DNA of 64,000 nucleotides from JBOICV01 sp050740255 (GCA_050740255.1 JBOICV010000139.1:4175-68174); one strand, 5' to 3'. Numbered from the stretch's first letter, positions 53,464 to 63,087 are shown. The notes: generated by a model not told the origin, from the letters alone. Numbers and translations: made by a program.

Positions 53464-54358
53464 TTTTTTCGAGTCGCGCGATTTCCTGACCCATGAGTAG
53501 CGGCGCGCCGGGTAGGAGCTGAGCAGACCAGCTTAGCGCCTTGCGGCCGAACAGCAGGATCACAGTGGAACCCATATTGAAGCGGCCCATCTCCGCGCCC
53601 TGCGCCAGCCGCACCGCACTTGGCGAATCCGCCATATAGCGGGTGGTCACCACGCGGCTGCCGCGCGGCGGCGTGATTTCGCCGGCCCAGATGGCCTCAA
53701 TGGAGCCAACGAACAAGGCTCCGACCAGCACCATCGCCATCGGGCCTGCCTCAGTGTGGAACAGGGCAGCCACGCGCTCATTGCGCGCGAAAAGATTCGG
53801 CAGCGCCCGCGTCGTCGCGGGATTCACGCTGAACAGCCGGCCCGGTACGTAAACCATCTCGCGCAGGGTGCCGGCGAGCGGCATATGGATACGGTGATAG
53901 TTGTTGGGCGCCAAATAAATAGTCGCGAAGTGTCCGCCGTAGAACAGCGCCGCGCGCGCCGGATCGCCACCCAGTAATTCCGCTGCGCTGAAGCTATGGC
54001 CCTTGGCCTGAAAAATGCGGCCATCCTCTATCTCACCCGCCTCGTAGACACGCCCATCCACCGGCGACACCACACGACCGGATTCCGCAGGAAGCGGCCG
54101 CACGGCGGGTTTGAGCGCACGCGTGAAGAACTCGTTGAAGCTGCCAAAGTCACCGACATCCTGGGTGATCGCTTCGTCCAGCGAAATGCCATAGCCACGC
54201 ATCAACAGACGAATCAGCAGGTTCTTGATGAAAGCGATGCGCAAACGCATAAACCAATGAACAACACGCGACATGGCATGCGTGGGCAGCATGCGCTGCA
54301 GCAGCACGAAGGCGCGGTCGGAAGCGCTGGCCTCAGTTTCGATCGGCGGCATAGGCAT
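53459..54358 (-). CDS. psd: Phosphatidylserine decarboxylase
   Basis: Makes phosphatidylethanolamine. 299 residues; C-terminal processing motif GST in MGRFNMGSTVILLF is the pyruvoyl-forming serine, with VSPVDGRV and HIMPL-like regions (YYHRIHMPLAG motif order NYHRIHMPLAG). Residues 1-15 upstream of SDRAFVLLQRMLP are variable. Three bases from the PCu(A)C gene, so one operon. Confidence 0.94.
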   Translation of the reverse strand: MPMPPIETEASASDRAFVLLQRMLPTHAMSRVVHWFMRLRIAFIKNLLIRLLMRGYGISLDEAITQDVGDFGSFNEFFTRALKPAVRPLPAESGRVVSPVDGRVYEAGEIEDGRIFQAKGHSFSAAELLGGDPARAALFYGGHFATIYLAPNNYHRIHMPLAGTLREMVYVPGRLFSVNPATTRALPNLFARNERVAALFHTEAGPMAMVLVGALFVGSIEAIWAGEITPPRGSRVVTTRYMADSPSAVRLAQGAEMGRFNMGSTVILLFGRKALSWSAQLLPGAPLLMGQEIARLEKM

Positions 54359-54360
54359 GC

Positions 54361-54780
54361 TCAGTTCTTTCGGCGCACTTCGGCATCCACTGCGATCGCT
54401 ATTGCGCCGAAATTCAGTTCCAGCGGCAGATGTTGTCCGGCGGTGACTGGTTCGGTCGCCCGAAAAAGCATCAGGTGCTTGCCGCCGGGTTCAAGGTTGA
54501 TAGTGGCGCCGGCCGGCATGGGAATTTTATCCAGGCGGCGCATGCGCATCTGCCCATCGTGCATGGTCATTTCGTGGAGTTCAATGCGCGCAAACGCCGG
54601 GCTGGTGACAGCGCTTAGCACGAGGTCCTCATCGCCATTGTTGCGCAGTACCAGATATCCAGCGTGCACCGCCGCACCTGGCGGCGCCTCGCGGATCCAG
54701 GCCTGTGTCACTTCTACAGTTTGATCGCGGCTACACGCCGTCAAAAGACAGAAAATTACCGCCAGCAGCGCCCGACTCAT
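54361..54780 (-). CDS. Copper chaperone PCu(A)C lipoprotein
   Basis: 139 residues; signal peptide and lipobox LTAC (Cys16). Copper ligands follow the family pattern: ELHEMTMHDGQMRMR and PGGKHLMLF. Hands Cu(I) to cytochrome oxidase CuA. Overlaps the Sco gene by 4 bp. Confidence 0.93.
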   Translation of the reverse strand: MSRALLAVIFCLLTACSRDQTVEVTQAWIREAPPGAAVHAGYLVLRNNGDEDLVLSAVTSPAFARIELHEMTMHDGQMRMRRLDKIPMPAGATINLEPGGKHLMLFRATEPVTAGQHLPLELNFGAIAIAVDAEVRRKN

Positions 54781-55382
54781 TTGGTCAGCAAAGTTTCGAG
54801 ATCGCCCGCCAGCATGGACCGCTGGTGTGGGGCGGAAAAGTAGGCTACTGCCGCCGCCGCGGGATTGACCAGCACCAGGCTGGCGCTGTGATCCACGCTG
54901 TAATTCCCCTCCGCATCGGGCTTTGTCGTCGAATAGGGCAGGTAGAGCGACGCGCTAAACTTTTCGAGCTCTGCTTGATCTCCGGTAAGACCGATAAACT
55001 CCGGATCGAAATAGCGGACGTAATCATGCAGGCGTTGCGAGGTATCGCGTTTGGGATCGAGCGAGATGAAGACCACCCGCAACTGCGGGTTGTTCAAATC
55101 CCGTTTGATTTGCCGCAGTAAACCGAGCGTGTTGGGGCAGATGTCGGGACAGTGGGTGAACCCGAAAAACAGCAGGTTCCAGTAATCTTTGAAATCCCGC
55201 GTGCTGAATTCCTTGTCTTCTTGATCGCGTAGTTTCAGTTCCGGCAGGCCTCGTGGCTGGTCGAGCAGCGTGCCGGCTGCCAGATCCGGATGGCCGGTAT
55301 GCGATTGCTGCCAGAACCAGAACCCTAGACCCTGCGCCAAGCCCACGAGGGACAGAAAAATGATCAAAGCGGGATTTTTCAC
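54777..55382 (-). CDS. Sco-family copper-delivery protein
   Basis: About 201 residues with one membrane helix (ALIIFLSLVGLAQGLGFWFWQ) and a thioredoxin-like domain: FTHCPDICPNTL gives CxxxC and DHSASLVLVN the histidine. I chose GTG 55382 (KNPALIIF) although it lacks a strong Shine-Dalgarno. The longer open frame continuing to 56078 is the antisense of prmB and is not real. Function: assembly of cytochrome c oxidase CuA with PCu(A)C. Confidence 0.88.
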   Translation of the reverse strand: MKNPALIIFLSLVGLAQGLGFWFWQQSHTGHPDLAAGTLLDQPRGLPELKLRDQEDKEFSTRDFKDYWNLLFFGFTHCPDICPNTLGLLRQIKRDLNNPQLRVVFISLDPKRDTSQRLHDYVRYFDPEFIGLTGDQAELEKFSASLYLPYSTTKPDAEGNYSVDHSASLVLVNPAAAAVAYFSAPHQRSMLAGDLETLLTK

Positions 55383-55430
55383 GCGGCAATTATTGCACAA
55401 CGCTTGCAGCCGACTTCGTACAATGCGGCG

Positions 55431-56324
55431 ATGAACGAGGTGAGAACCGCGCGCGAACTGGTGTTGTGGGCAGAGCGCGAGCTGGCGCAATCCGGTGCAC
55501 ATTTCGGCCACGGCACGGACAATCCGCGCGATGAAGCCGTGCTCTTGGTATTTCATGCGGCGGGCTTGCCATGGGATGCAGCTGAGGAAGCGCTCAGTCG
55601 AGTGTTGCCGGCAGCGGCGCGTAAGCGGGCGGTTGAGCTGGTGCAGGAACGCATTCGCAGCCGCAAACCGGCGGCCTATCTCACTGGCGAAGCCTGGTTT
55701 TGCGGACTGCGGTTCAAAATAGACGAGCGCGTCATCGTGCCGCGCTCTTCCCTCGGTGAGCTGATAGAAAGCGGCTTTGAACCGTGGCTGCGGGAACCGC
55801 CACAGCGCGTGCTGGAACTTTGCACCGGTAGCGGCTGCATCGCCATCGCCTGTGCTCTGGCATTTCCGGAGGCCGCAGTAGATGCCACAGACCTTTCGGA
55901 TGCAGCATTGGCGATAGCCAGGGAGAATCAGGAACTGCACAGCGTGGGCGAACGCCTGCGACTGCACAGGGCGGATGTGTTTGAGGGTCTGCCGCCGGCG
56001 CGCTATGAGCTGATCGTCAGCAATCCGCCCTATGTCGGAGAGGGGGAAATGGCGACGCTGCCCGAGGAGTATCGCCATGAGCCACGCATGGCTCTTGAGG
56101 CAGCGGAGGAGGGGCTAGCTATAGTCCGCAGGATTCTCGAAGGCGCGACGGATTGGCTCGCAAGCGATGGCTTGCTGGTCGTTGAGGTCGGTAACTCCGA
56201 ACCGCTCGTACAGCAGCGCTGGCCGGACCTGCCCTTAATCTGGCCCGAATTCCAGCGCGGCGAGGGCGGGGTCTTTATAATCAGCGCCCAAGACTTGCGC
56301 GAGTGGCGCAATCACAGGCGTTAG
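55431..56324 (+). CDS. prmB: Ribosomal protein L3 glutamine methyltransferase PrmB
   Basis: N5-glutamine methyltransferase of L3. 297 residues from ATG 55431 (MNEVRTARELVLW); NPPY catalytic motif, DERVIVPRSSLGELIES and FGHGTDNPRDEAV distinguish it from PrmC. An upstream TTG at 55404 is less likely. Confidence 0.94.
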   Translation: MNEVRTARELVLWAERELAQSGAHFGHGTDNPRDEAVLLVFHAAGLPWDAAEEALSRVLPAAARKRAVELVQERIRSRKPAAYLTGEAWFCGLRFKIDERVIVPRSSLGELIESGFEPWLREPPQRVLELCTGSGCIAIACALAFPEAAVDATDLSDAALAIARENQELHSVGERLRLHRADVFEGLPPARYELIVSNPPYVGEGEMATLPEEYRHEPRMALEAAEEGLAIVRRILEGATDWLASDGLLVVEVGNSEPLVQQRWPDLPLIWPEFQRGEGGVFIISAQDLREWRNHRR

Positions 56325-56349
56325 TTCATGTCTGGGCGAGTCGGGAATA

Positions 56350-56377
56350 CGCAGGCTGCTATGAATAGCAGCCTGCG
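56350..56377. repeat. Strong hairpin between prmB and aroC
   Basis: CGCAGGCTGCTAT (56350-56362), GA, ATAGCAGCCTGCG (56365-56377), 13-bp perfect arms. A second small stem CCAGCC/GGCTGG is at 56389-56406. Possible terminator or leader structure ahead of aroC (ATG 56450). Confidence 0.6.
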
Positions 56378-56449
56378 CCGACGAGCGGCCAGCCACGGAT
56401 GGCTGGACTGGGCCGCCGCACTAGGGATGGTTTGAAAGTAGAAGCAAAA

Positions 56450-57547
56450 ATGTCAGGAAATACGTTCGGATTACTGTTCACGGTGACGAGCTTTGGCGAA
56501 AGCCACGGCCCGGCCATCGGCTGCGTGGTGGACGGCTGCCCACCTGATCTTGAACTGTCGGAAAGCGATATTCAGCAGGACCTCGATCGCCGCAAGCCGG
56601 GCCAGTCGAAATACGTGACTCAGCGCAAAGAGCCGGATACGGTACGGATTCTGTCTGGGGTATTTGAGGGTCGGACTACCGGCGCGCCGATTGCGTTGCT
56701 GATCGAAAACGTGGACCAGCGTTCGCGCGACTACGACAAGATCGCGGACGTATTCCGGCCGAATCACGCCGACTACGTTTACATGCAGAAATACGGCCGA
56801 CGCGACCATCGTGGCGGCGGACGCTCAAGTGCGCGGGAAACCGCAGTGCGCGTGGCGGCGGCGGCGATCGCGCGTAAATGGCTGCGCGAACGCTACGGCG
56901 TGGAGATTCATGGCTGGCTGGCGCAGCTCGGCCCGATCAAGCTCGAACGCAAAGACCTCGCCGCGGTGAACCAGAATCCATTCTTCTGCGCCGACCTTGC
57001 GCGCGTGCCGGAACTGGAGAGCTACATCAATCAAATCCGCAAGGAAGAGGACTCCATCGGCGCGCGCGTGAACGTGACGGCCAGCAATGTGCCGCCGGGT
57101 TGGGGCGAACCCGTGTACGGCCGGCTGGATGCGGAACTGGCGGGCGCTTTGATGAGTATCAATGCCGTTAGAGCGGTCGAAATCGGCGACGGCTTCGCGG
57201 TGGTGGAGCAGAAGGGCAGCGAACATCGGGATGAAATGACACCGCAGGGCTTCCTCGCCAATCACTCCGGTGGGGTGCTCGGCGGCATTTCCACCGGCCA
57301 GGATATTCTCGCCAGCATCGCGCTGAAGCCCACTTCGAGCATCAGTCTGCCGGCGCGCACCATTGACGCTGACGGCAAAGCCGCTGAAATCCGTACCACC
57401 GGCCGGCATGATCCCTGCGTGGGCATTCGGGCGACGCCGATTGCCGAAGCGATGGTGGCGCTGGTGCTGATGGATCAAGCCTTAAGGCACAGAGCACAGA
57501 ATGCCGATGTGAAACCCAAGACGCCGCGCATTCCGGCCAAGGGGTAG
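56450..57547 (+). CDS. aroC: Chorismate synthase AroC
   Basis: Last shikimate-pathway enzyme, FMN-dependent. 365 residues from ATG 56450 (MSGNTFGLLF): FGESHGPAIGCVVDGCPP, RRDHRGGGRSSARETA, RHDPCVGIRATPIAEAM. The open frame begins 51 bp further upstream without similarity. Confidence 0.97.
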   Translation: MSGNTFGLLFTVTSFGESHGPAIGCVVDGCPPDLELSESDIQQDLDRRKPGQSKYVTQRKEPDTVRILSGVFEGRTTGAPIALLIENVDQRSRDYDKIADVFRPNHADYVYMQKYGRRDHRGGGRSSARETAVRVAAAAIARKWLRERYGVEIHGWLAQLGPIKLERKDLAAVNQNPFFCADLARVPELESYINQIRKEEDSIGARVNVTASNVPPGWGEPVYGRLDAELAGALMSINAVRAVEIGDGFAVVEQKGSEHRDEMTPQGFLANHSGGVLGGISTGQDILASIALKPTSSISLPARTIDADGKAAEIRTTGRHDPCVGIRATPIAEAMVALVLMDQALRHRAQNADVKPKTPRIPAKG

Positions 57548-57562
57548 GGTAGCGTTCCTTCA

Positions 57563-58729
57563 ATGAAATCGCAGCTCCCCTACGCCCGCCTGTCGGGCTT
57601 TTATTTTTTTTACTACGCGGCGGTCGGCGCCTATCTGCCTTACTGGAGCCTGTACCTGGACTCGCTCGGCTACACGCCGGTCGACATCGGTGCTCTGATG
57701 GCGGTCGCCGCGTTTACTCGCATCTTCGCGCCCCTGCTATGGGGCTGGTACGCGGACCACGCGGAAGTGCGCATGCCCATCATCCGCACCGCTTCATTTT
57801 TGTCGTTGGTATTCTTCGTGATGATTCCGTTCGTGCACAGCTTCACCTCGCTGCTGCTGATCATGCTCGTGTACAGCTTCTTCTGGAACGCGACCTTGCC
57901 GCAATTCGAAGCGGTCACGCTGAATCATCTGCAAGACGACGAACATCGCTATGGCAGCATCCGGTTATGGGGCTCGGTCGGTTTCGTTATCGCGGTGATC
58001 GCTGTCGGCCCCTTGCTCGACCGCACCGGCCTGGAGCCGCTGCCCTTCATGATTGCGGCGATGTCGCTGGCAATGGGCTTGACCAGTCTGTGGGTGCCGG
58101 ATTCCGCCTATCAACCCACCTCGCGGCCGGAAGACAAGGGTTTGTGGCGTGTACTGCGCCAGCCGCAAGTTATCAGCCTGCTACTGGCTTGTTTTCTGTC
58201 GCAGATCAGTTTCGGGCCGTTTTACGCGTTCTTCTCTATTTTCCTCGAAGAGCACGGCTATAGCCGCAGCATGATCGGCATGCTGTGGTCGCTGGGCGTG
58301 GTCGCGGAAATCGGCGTATTCATGACCATGGCGCAACTGTTCCGGCTGTTTGGTGCGCGACCACTGATGCTGGTGGCACTGGCGCTGACCGCAGTTCGTT
58401 GGGCGGTGCTCGCCTGGCGCGTCGATTCGCTGGCAGCCCTGCTATTCGTGCAGTTGTTGCACCTCGTCAGCTTTGGCGTGTATCACGCCGTGTCGCTGCA
58501 TCTGATACATCGCTTGTTTCGCGGCCGCTTGCAGGGCAGGGGACAGGCCATTTACAGCAGCGTCAGCTTCGGCGCCGGCGGTGGCATTGGGGTCTTCCTG
58601 AGCGGCTGGATGTGGGAAGCCTGGTCCGGCGAGTGGGTGTATATCAGCGCGGCCGTAGTTGCCGTATTGGCCACACTGATCGCCTTTCTAGGCATACGCG
58701 AACCAGGCGGGGTGAAAACCGCCGCTTAA
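57563..58729 (+). CDS. MFS transporter
   Basis: 388 residues with twelve predicted membrane helices; similar to the MFS_1_like group that includes HcaT and nucleoside symporters (YYAAVGAYLPYWSLYLDSLGYTPVDIGALM motif region). Substrate not known. It overlaps the end of the convergent GT9 gene by 4 bp. Confidence 0.82.
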   Translation: MKSQLPYARLSGFYFFYYAAVGAYLPYWSLYLDSLGYTPVDIGALMAVAAFTRIFAPLLWGWYADHAEVRMPIIRTASFLSLVFFVMIPFVHSFTSLLLIMLVYSFFWNATLPQFEAVTLNHLQDDEHRYGSIRLWGSVGFVIAVIAVGPLLDRTGLEPLPFMIAAMSLAMGLTSLWVPDSAYQPTSRPEDKGLWRVLRQPQVISLLLACFLSQISFGPFYAFFSIFLEEHGYSRSMIGMLWSLGVVAEIGVFMTMAQLFRLFGARPLMLVALALTAVRWAVLAWRVDSLAALLFVQLLHLVSFGVYHAVSLHLIHRLFRGRLQGRGQAIYSSVSFGAGGGIGVFLSGWMWEAWSGEWVYISAAVVAVLATLIAFLGIREPGGVKTAA

Positions 58730-59760
58730 AGCGCGGTCAATAAACTGTCGGCCGCCTGCATTACATCTTCGACCGTAATGTCGTTCATCGCGCCCCAGAA
58801 TTGGCCTTTCTGCACAACGCGGCTGCGCGGATTCCACGGCGCGTAGGTACGCGGATCTTTCGGTCCGAATAGCGCGACGCTAGGCGCGTCCACCGCGCTG
58901 GCCAGATGCAGGGGACCCGAGTCGCAGCCGATAAAAAGGCTGGCACGGCGAATCAATTCGGCCAGGTCCAGCACATTTCTGGTTTCCATCCCAATGCGCG
59001 CCTGACCTTGGCTGCCGGCTGCGATTTGCTCCGCCAGAGCTTGCTCCCCAGAACCCCAGGTTACGACCACCGGCAACTGGTATGTACGCCCCAGTTGCGC
59101 CGCGACTGCAGCGAAGCGCTCCGGCGGCCAGCGTTTCTGCGCGCCGAAATCGCTGGTACCGGGATGCATCGCGACAAAGCGCTGCAGGCCTTGCTGATGT
59201 AGCCAAGCGTCCACTTTCGAGCGGCTTTCCGGTGCGGCCGGCAGGCGGTATTGCGCGCCGCTGGCATCAGCGCCAATGCTGCTAGCCAAGGCGAGGAATT
59301 TTTCCACCCGATTAATCAACTCCCCGCCAGGTGGGGTGACGTTCTCATGGTTGAACCAATAACTGTGCTCTTTGCTATGCCCCTTGCTGAAACCGATGCG
59401 CCGCGGCGCCCCGGACAGCAGGCACATCAGTGCGCCTTTAAGATTGGATTGAAAATTGAGCGCGACTTGATAGCCTGCGCCACGCAGCTCGGCGACAAAG
59501 CGGCGGATTTCCATCAACGCCTGCCACCATTGGCTCGGATGCTTGAACATCGCCACCCAGCGCTTACGCGGGTAAAGATGCACTTGATTCAAGCAAGGGT
59601 GGTTGCGGATCAAATCGTAGGCGCGATCCTCCACCAGATATCCGATATGCGCCTGTGGCAGACCACGCCGCAGCGCATCGAGCGTCGGCAGAGTATTGAT
59701 GACATCGCCGAGCGCGCTCAGGCGCACGAAAAGGATCCGTCGCGCTTGCGGATCGGCCAT
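58726..59760 (-). CDS. GT9 glycosyltransferase, heptosyltransferase-like
   Basis: 344 residues from ATG 59760, which overlaps the kdo hydroxylase stop (TGATG). GT9 two-Rossmann-domain fold: ILFVRLSALGDVINTLPTLDALR at the N-terminus, AMHPGTSDFGAQKRWPPERFA, FIGCDSGPLHLASAVDAPSVALFG. Heptosyltransferases add heptose to LPS core; coupling with Kdo hydroxylase supports an inner-core role. Which heptose (I or II) is not determined. Confidence 0.88.
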   Translation of the reverse strand: MADPQARRILFVRLSALGDVINTLPTLDALRRGLPQAHIGYLVEDRAYDLIRNHPCLNQVHLYPRKRWVAMFKHPSQWWQALMEIRRFVAELRGAGYQVALNFQSNLKGALMCLLSGAPRRIGFSKGHSKEHSYWFNHENVTPPGGELINRVEKFLALASSIGADASGAQYRLPAAPESRSKVDAWLHQQGLQRFVAMHPGTSDFGAQKRWPPERFAAVAAQLGRTYQLPVVVTWGSGEQALAEQIAAGSQGQARIGMETRNVLDLAELIRRASLFIGCDSGPLHLASAVDAPSVALFGPKDPRTYAPWNPRSRVVQKGQFWGAMNDITVEDVMQAADSLLTAL

Positions 59761-60677
59761 CAGGCCGCTTTGCCTTTCAGGATGTAATAGGGCGCAACTT
59801 CCTTCAGCCGGCAACTGTCGAGCGGCACGACAAAGGTGTCGGCGAATGCATGCTGGCCCTCGATGCAGGCGTGGCTGACCATGTCGGTGAACGTCATCCA
59901 GGCGGAATAAGGCTTGAAGCGGAACTCCTGATGCCCCACCGATGTGTTCTGAAATTCCGGCGTGTCCTTCATGTAGTTGTGAAAACGCCGCATCAGCCGG
60001 TCATAGGGTGAGGAGTCCAATGCGGTCTTGGCGCCGGGATTGAACCGTGCCAGCAGATTGACGATGGCCGTGCGTACCTTGTCCCAGAAACCTTCTTCAA
60101 GCCGATTCTGCTTGCCTTGCGGCGGCGTGACGCCGGCGACGGTGCCATAGCGATTGAACAGTTCTGGAAACGTTCCCTTGGTCGTCCAGACCCGGTCTGC
60201 GCCGTGGTCATTGGCGTTGACGAAAAAGCGCAGCACGCGGTCGCCATGGGTGGCGCCATAGGCCATGGCATCGACATGAATCAGCTCGTTGCTGGCGTGC
60301 GCGGAAAGCGCGCGGCCTCGTTCCTGCAACGGCCGGAAGCTGGCGGTACCCACTGTCCAGCCTTGCGTCAGCTGCGGCGTTTTCTGCTCGAGGAAAGCGA
60401 CCACCCGCGCTATATGCTCCTTGAGAATTTCATGCGCGCGTTCCACATCGGCAGGGTCGCCCTCCAGCCCGTAAATCCGGCCGCTCTCCGGGTGATAGCT
60501 GACGTTCTTGCTCTTCATCATCGCCGGCATTTTCTGCCGCAGGAAATCCAGATCGGCCTGGCTCGGCAACTCGATCGGGCATTCCGGAAAATGCACGATG
60601 CCACCGCGCTCCAGCGCGTCGGAAATATCGTTACGGCCGGCCTGGGCCAACTGGTCGCGCGTCAGGGTGACGAGCAT
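59760..60677 (-). CDS. Kdo hydroxylase (Fe/alpha-ketoglutarate-dependent)
   Basis: 305 residues from ATG 60677 (MLVTLTRDQL), preceded by GAGAGG. Converts Kdo in LPS core to Ko. HxD metal site in ELIHVDAMAYG, with GQHAFADTFVVP and Arg near the C-terminus for 2-oxoglutarate. An in-frame ATG at 60740 overlaps the divergent queC ATG (sequence CATG), adding 21 residues; the shorter start leaves room for a promoter. Confidence 0.87.
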   Translation of the reverse strand: MLVTLTRDQLAQAGRNDISDALERGGIVHFPECPIELPSQADLDFLRQKMPAMMKSKNVSYHPESGRIYGLEGDPADVERAHEILKEHIARVVAFLEQKTPQLTQGWTVGTASFRPLQERGRALSAHASNELIHVDAMAYGATHGDRVLRFFVNANDHGADRVWTTKGTFPELFNRYGTVAGVTPPQGKQNRLEEGFWDKVRTAIVNLLARFNPGAKTALDSSPYDRLMRRFHNYMKDTPEFQNTSVGHQEFRFKPYSAWMTFTDMVSHACIEGQHAFADTFVVPLDSCRLKEVAPYYILKGKAA

Positions 60678-60738
60678 TCGCCTCTCATGCAACTGGGAAA
60701 TATCCGATAATTTTACCTGAAGCCCTTGATTAGGCCCC

Positions 60739-61419
60739 ATGTCCAGTCCCCGTCTCGCAGTCGTGCTGTTATCCGGTGGCCTGGATTCAGCCACTTGCCT
60801 TGCGATTGCGCGCGCGGAGGGCTACGTCTGCCACGCGCTGAGCGTGGCTTACGGGCAGCGCCACGCCGCCGAGCTGGAAGCCGCGCAGCGGGTGGCGCGG
60901 GCACTGGGCGCGGCCGAGCACCGGGTCATGACGATCAACTACGGCCAGATCGGCGGTTCAGCCCTCACCGATGCCGCGATTCCCGTGCCGCAGGCGCCCA
61001 GCACCGGTGTGCCCGTGACCTACGTCCCGGCGCGCAACACCCTGCTGCTCTCGCTCGCGCTGGGTTGGGCGGAGGTGCTGCAGGCGCGCGACATCTTCAT
61101 CGGCGTCAATGCGGTGGATTATTCCGGCTATCCGGATTGCCGCCCAGAGTTCATTGTCGCCTTCGAACAGTTGGCGCGACTCGCGACCAAAGCCGGCGCG
61201 GAGAAGGGCGCGCGCTTTACGCTACATACGCCGCTAATCGAACTCAGCAAGGCTGACATCGTACGGCGTGGACTGGCGTTAAAAGTGGACTACGGTCTCA
61301 CGGTTTCCTGTTATCAGCCTGACGCGCAAGGCAGGGCTTGCGGAAACTGCGACGCTTGCCGCCTGCGCCGCAAGGGATTTCTCGAAGCAGGCGTAGAAGA
61401 CCCTAGCCGTTATCAGTAG
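60739..61419 (+). CDS. queC: 7-cyano-7-deazaguanine synthase QueC
   Basis: Queuosine-pathway enzyme. 226 residues with PP-loop LLSGGLDSATCLAIA, PARNTLLLSLALGWAE, and zinc cysteines in CYQPDAQGRACGNCDACRLR. Followed by tRNA-Lys, about 29 bp away. Confidence 0.95.
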   Translation: MSSPRLAVVLLSGGLDSATCLAIARAEGYVCHALSVAYGQRHAAELEAAQRVARALGAAEHRVMTINYGQIGGSALTDAAIPVPQAPSTGVPVTYVPARNTLLLSLALGWAEVLQARDIFIGVNAVDYSGYPDCRPEFIVAFEQLARLATKAGAEKGARFTLHTPLIELSKADIVRRGLALKVDYGLTVSCYQPDAQGRACGNCDACRLRRKGFLEAGVEDPSRYQ

Positions 61420-61448
61420 AATACGCGCCCTCGCAAGTTTATCTCTCC

Positions 61449-61524
61449 GGGTCGGTAGCTCAGCCGGAAGAGCAGTGCCCTTTTAAGGCATTGGTCGTGG
61501 GTTCGAGTCCCACCCGACCCACCA
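61449..61524 (+). tRNA. tRNA-Lys (UUU)
   Basis: 76 nt clover leaf including CCA. Acceptor GGGUCGG pairs with CCGACCC; D-arm GCUC-x-GAGC; anticodon loop CUUUUAA gives UUU; T-arm GUGGGUUCGAGUCCCAC. The encoded CCA is at 61522-61524. Confidence 0.96.
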
Positions 61525-61630
61525 TCAATTCGTGTCGGATATCGCTCGTGCCCCGCGTCCCCAAGGCGCCTGTTCAAGCTGACGAACGGCCCGTATAGTC
61601 AGTCGATGACACGGAATGACAGGATATAAA

Positions 61631-62941
61631 GTGGCCCGCAAGCCCGCCAATACCATCCGCGTTGCGCAAGACCTCAAAAGCGTCACCCAGTTTGATCCCC
61701 GAAACGAGACCGCGCCCTCAGAAGTCGGTTTGACCGATACCGCCGTCAAGAAAATCTGGGCAGCGGTTGAAGATCTTTACCGCACCGGCACGCAGCCGGC
61801 GATTACGCTCGCTTTGCGTCGTCACGGCAAAGTAGTGCTAAACCGCGCCATCGGTCACGCCCACGGCAACGGACCGCAGGACGGCCCGGATGTGCCGAAG
61901 CTGTTGGCGACGACGGATACGCCGATCTGCCTGTTTTCAGCGTCCAAGGCGATCACCGCGATGCTGGTGCACAAGCTGGCGGAAGAGGGTGCGCTCAGCG
62001 TGAACGACCTCGTCAGCCGTTACCTGCCGGAATATGCCGACAACGGCAAGCAGCACACCACGCTACGCCACCTACTATCGCATCGCGCGGGCATTCCCAC
62101 GGTGCCGGTCAGAAACCCCGATCCATCCATCTTGTACGACTGGGACGGGGCCGTCCGCATGCTTTGCGCTGCCAAGGCCGTGACTTCCAGCGGCGAAACC
62201 CAGGCCTATCACGCGATTACGGCGGGTTACATTCTGGGGGAGGTGATTCGCCGGGTTACCGGCCGTGAGCTGCGCGATGTGATGACGGATAAGTTCAGGA
62301 AACCGCTAGGATTCAAGTACTTCAACTATGGACTTGAAGAACAATATGATGATCTGGTCGGCTTGAATTACTTTACCGGACCCAAGCTGATTTTCCCGCT
62401 CAATCTGATCGCCAAGCGCGCCCTGGGCATCGAGTTCGAGCAGGTCGCGCCCGTGTCGAACGACGCCGGCTACCGGCGCGCCGTCATTCCCGCCGGCAAC
62501 ATCTACGCCACAGCCGATGAGTGCAGCCGTTTCTACCAAATGATGCTCAACGAGGGCGAGCTCGACGGGGTGCGCATATTCACACCTGAAACCGTCCGCA
62601 ACGCGATCCGTCCCGCCGGCGTGCGCCAATTCGACCGGACCCTGGTGCTGCCGATACGTTTCAGCCAAGGCATGCTTTTGGGCGAACGCAGCGTCAGCCT
62701 TTACGGCGTGAACTGCGAACACGCCTACGGACATCTGGGTTTTATCCAAATCGTCACCTGGGCCGATCCCCAGCGCGAGCTGGCTGCTGCCTTGCTGACG
62801 ACCGGCAAGCCGATGGAAGCACGCAGCTTGTATTACCTGAGCAAGCTGATGTGGACCATTAGCACACAGTGCACGCCGGCGCGGCGCGCTCGGCCGGCCT
62901 GGAAGAAGCCCCTGCCACGCTCGCAGCCGCGCGCCGCGTGA
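61631..62941 (+). CDS. Class VIII esterase / beta-lactamase-like serine hydrolase
   Basis: 436 residues, beta-lactamase fold. SxxK motif SASK (FSASKAITAMLVHKL), Tyr in AYHAITAGYILGEVI, and HAYGHLGF near the C-terminus in place of the KTG triad. These variants are typical of class VIII esterases (EstB-like), so lactamase activity is not implied. Start chosen at GTG 61631 (AGG 8 nt upstream); ATG 61616 adds five residues. The last 25 residues are Arg/Pro/Ala-rich. Confidence 0.83.
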   Translation: MARKPANTIRVAQDLKSVTQFDPRNETAPSEVGLTDTAVKKIWAAVEDLYRTGTQPAITLALRRHGKVVLNRAIGHAHGNGPQDGPDVPKLLATTDTPICLFSASKAITAMLVHKLAEEGALSVNDLVSRYLPEYADNGKQHTTLRHLLSHRAGIPTVPVRNPDPSILYDWDGAVRMLCAAKAVTSSGETQAYHAITAGYILGEVIRRVTGRELRDVMTDKFRKPLGFKYFNYGLEEQYDDLVGLNYFTGPKLIFPLNLIAKRALGIEFEQVAPVSNDAGYRRAVIPAGNIYATADECSRFYQMMLNEGELDGVRIFTPETVRNAIRPAGVRQFDRTLVLPIRFSQGMLLGERSVSLYGVNCEHAYGHLGFIQIVTWADPQRELAAALLTTGKPMEARSLYYLSKLMWTISTQCTPARRARPAWKKPLPRSQPRAA

Positions 62942-63027
62942 GCACCAGTTGGAATTCAGAAGGGGGGGTTGTCAGGGATCCGGAGTCGATGGCACTCAGC
63001 GCCATCTCACGTCTTAAGTTGTGCTTC

Positions 63028-63056
63028 TTGCACATATTGTGCATGTTGTATATATT
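63028..63056 (+). promoter_or_regulatory. Promoter with palindromic operator for the Phd/zeta module
   Basis: -35 TTGCAC (63028-63033), 17-bp spacer, -10 TATATT (63051-63056). A palindrome TGCACA-TAT-TGTGCA (63029-63043) overlaps -35 and enters the spacer. A further half-site TTGTGC lies at 63019-63024. Suits autoregulation by the Phd-type antitoxin. Confidence 0.65.
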
Positions 63057-63087
63057 ACAGTCATAGCTCAACGAGTGGCCTAAGAAC

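Noticed and set aside
55382..56078. N-terminal extension of the Sco protein
   Set aside because: The extension is antisense of prmB and lacks Sco similarity; GTG 55382 begins the signal anchor.
61631..62941. Beta-lactamase conferring resistance
   Set aside because: The YxN and KTG motifs are replaced by class VIII esterase variants.
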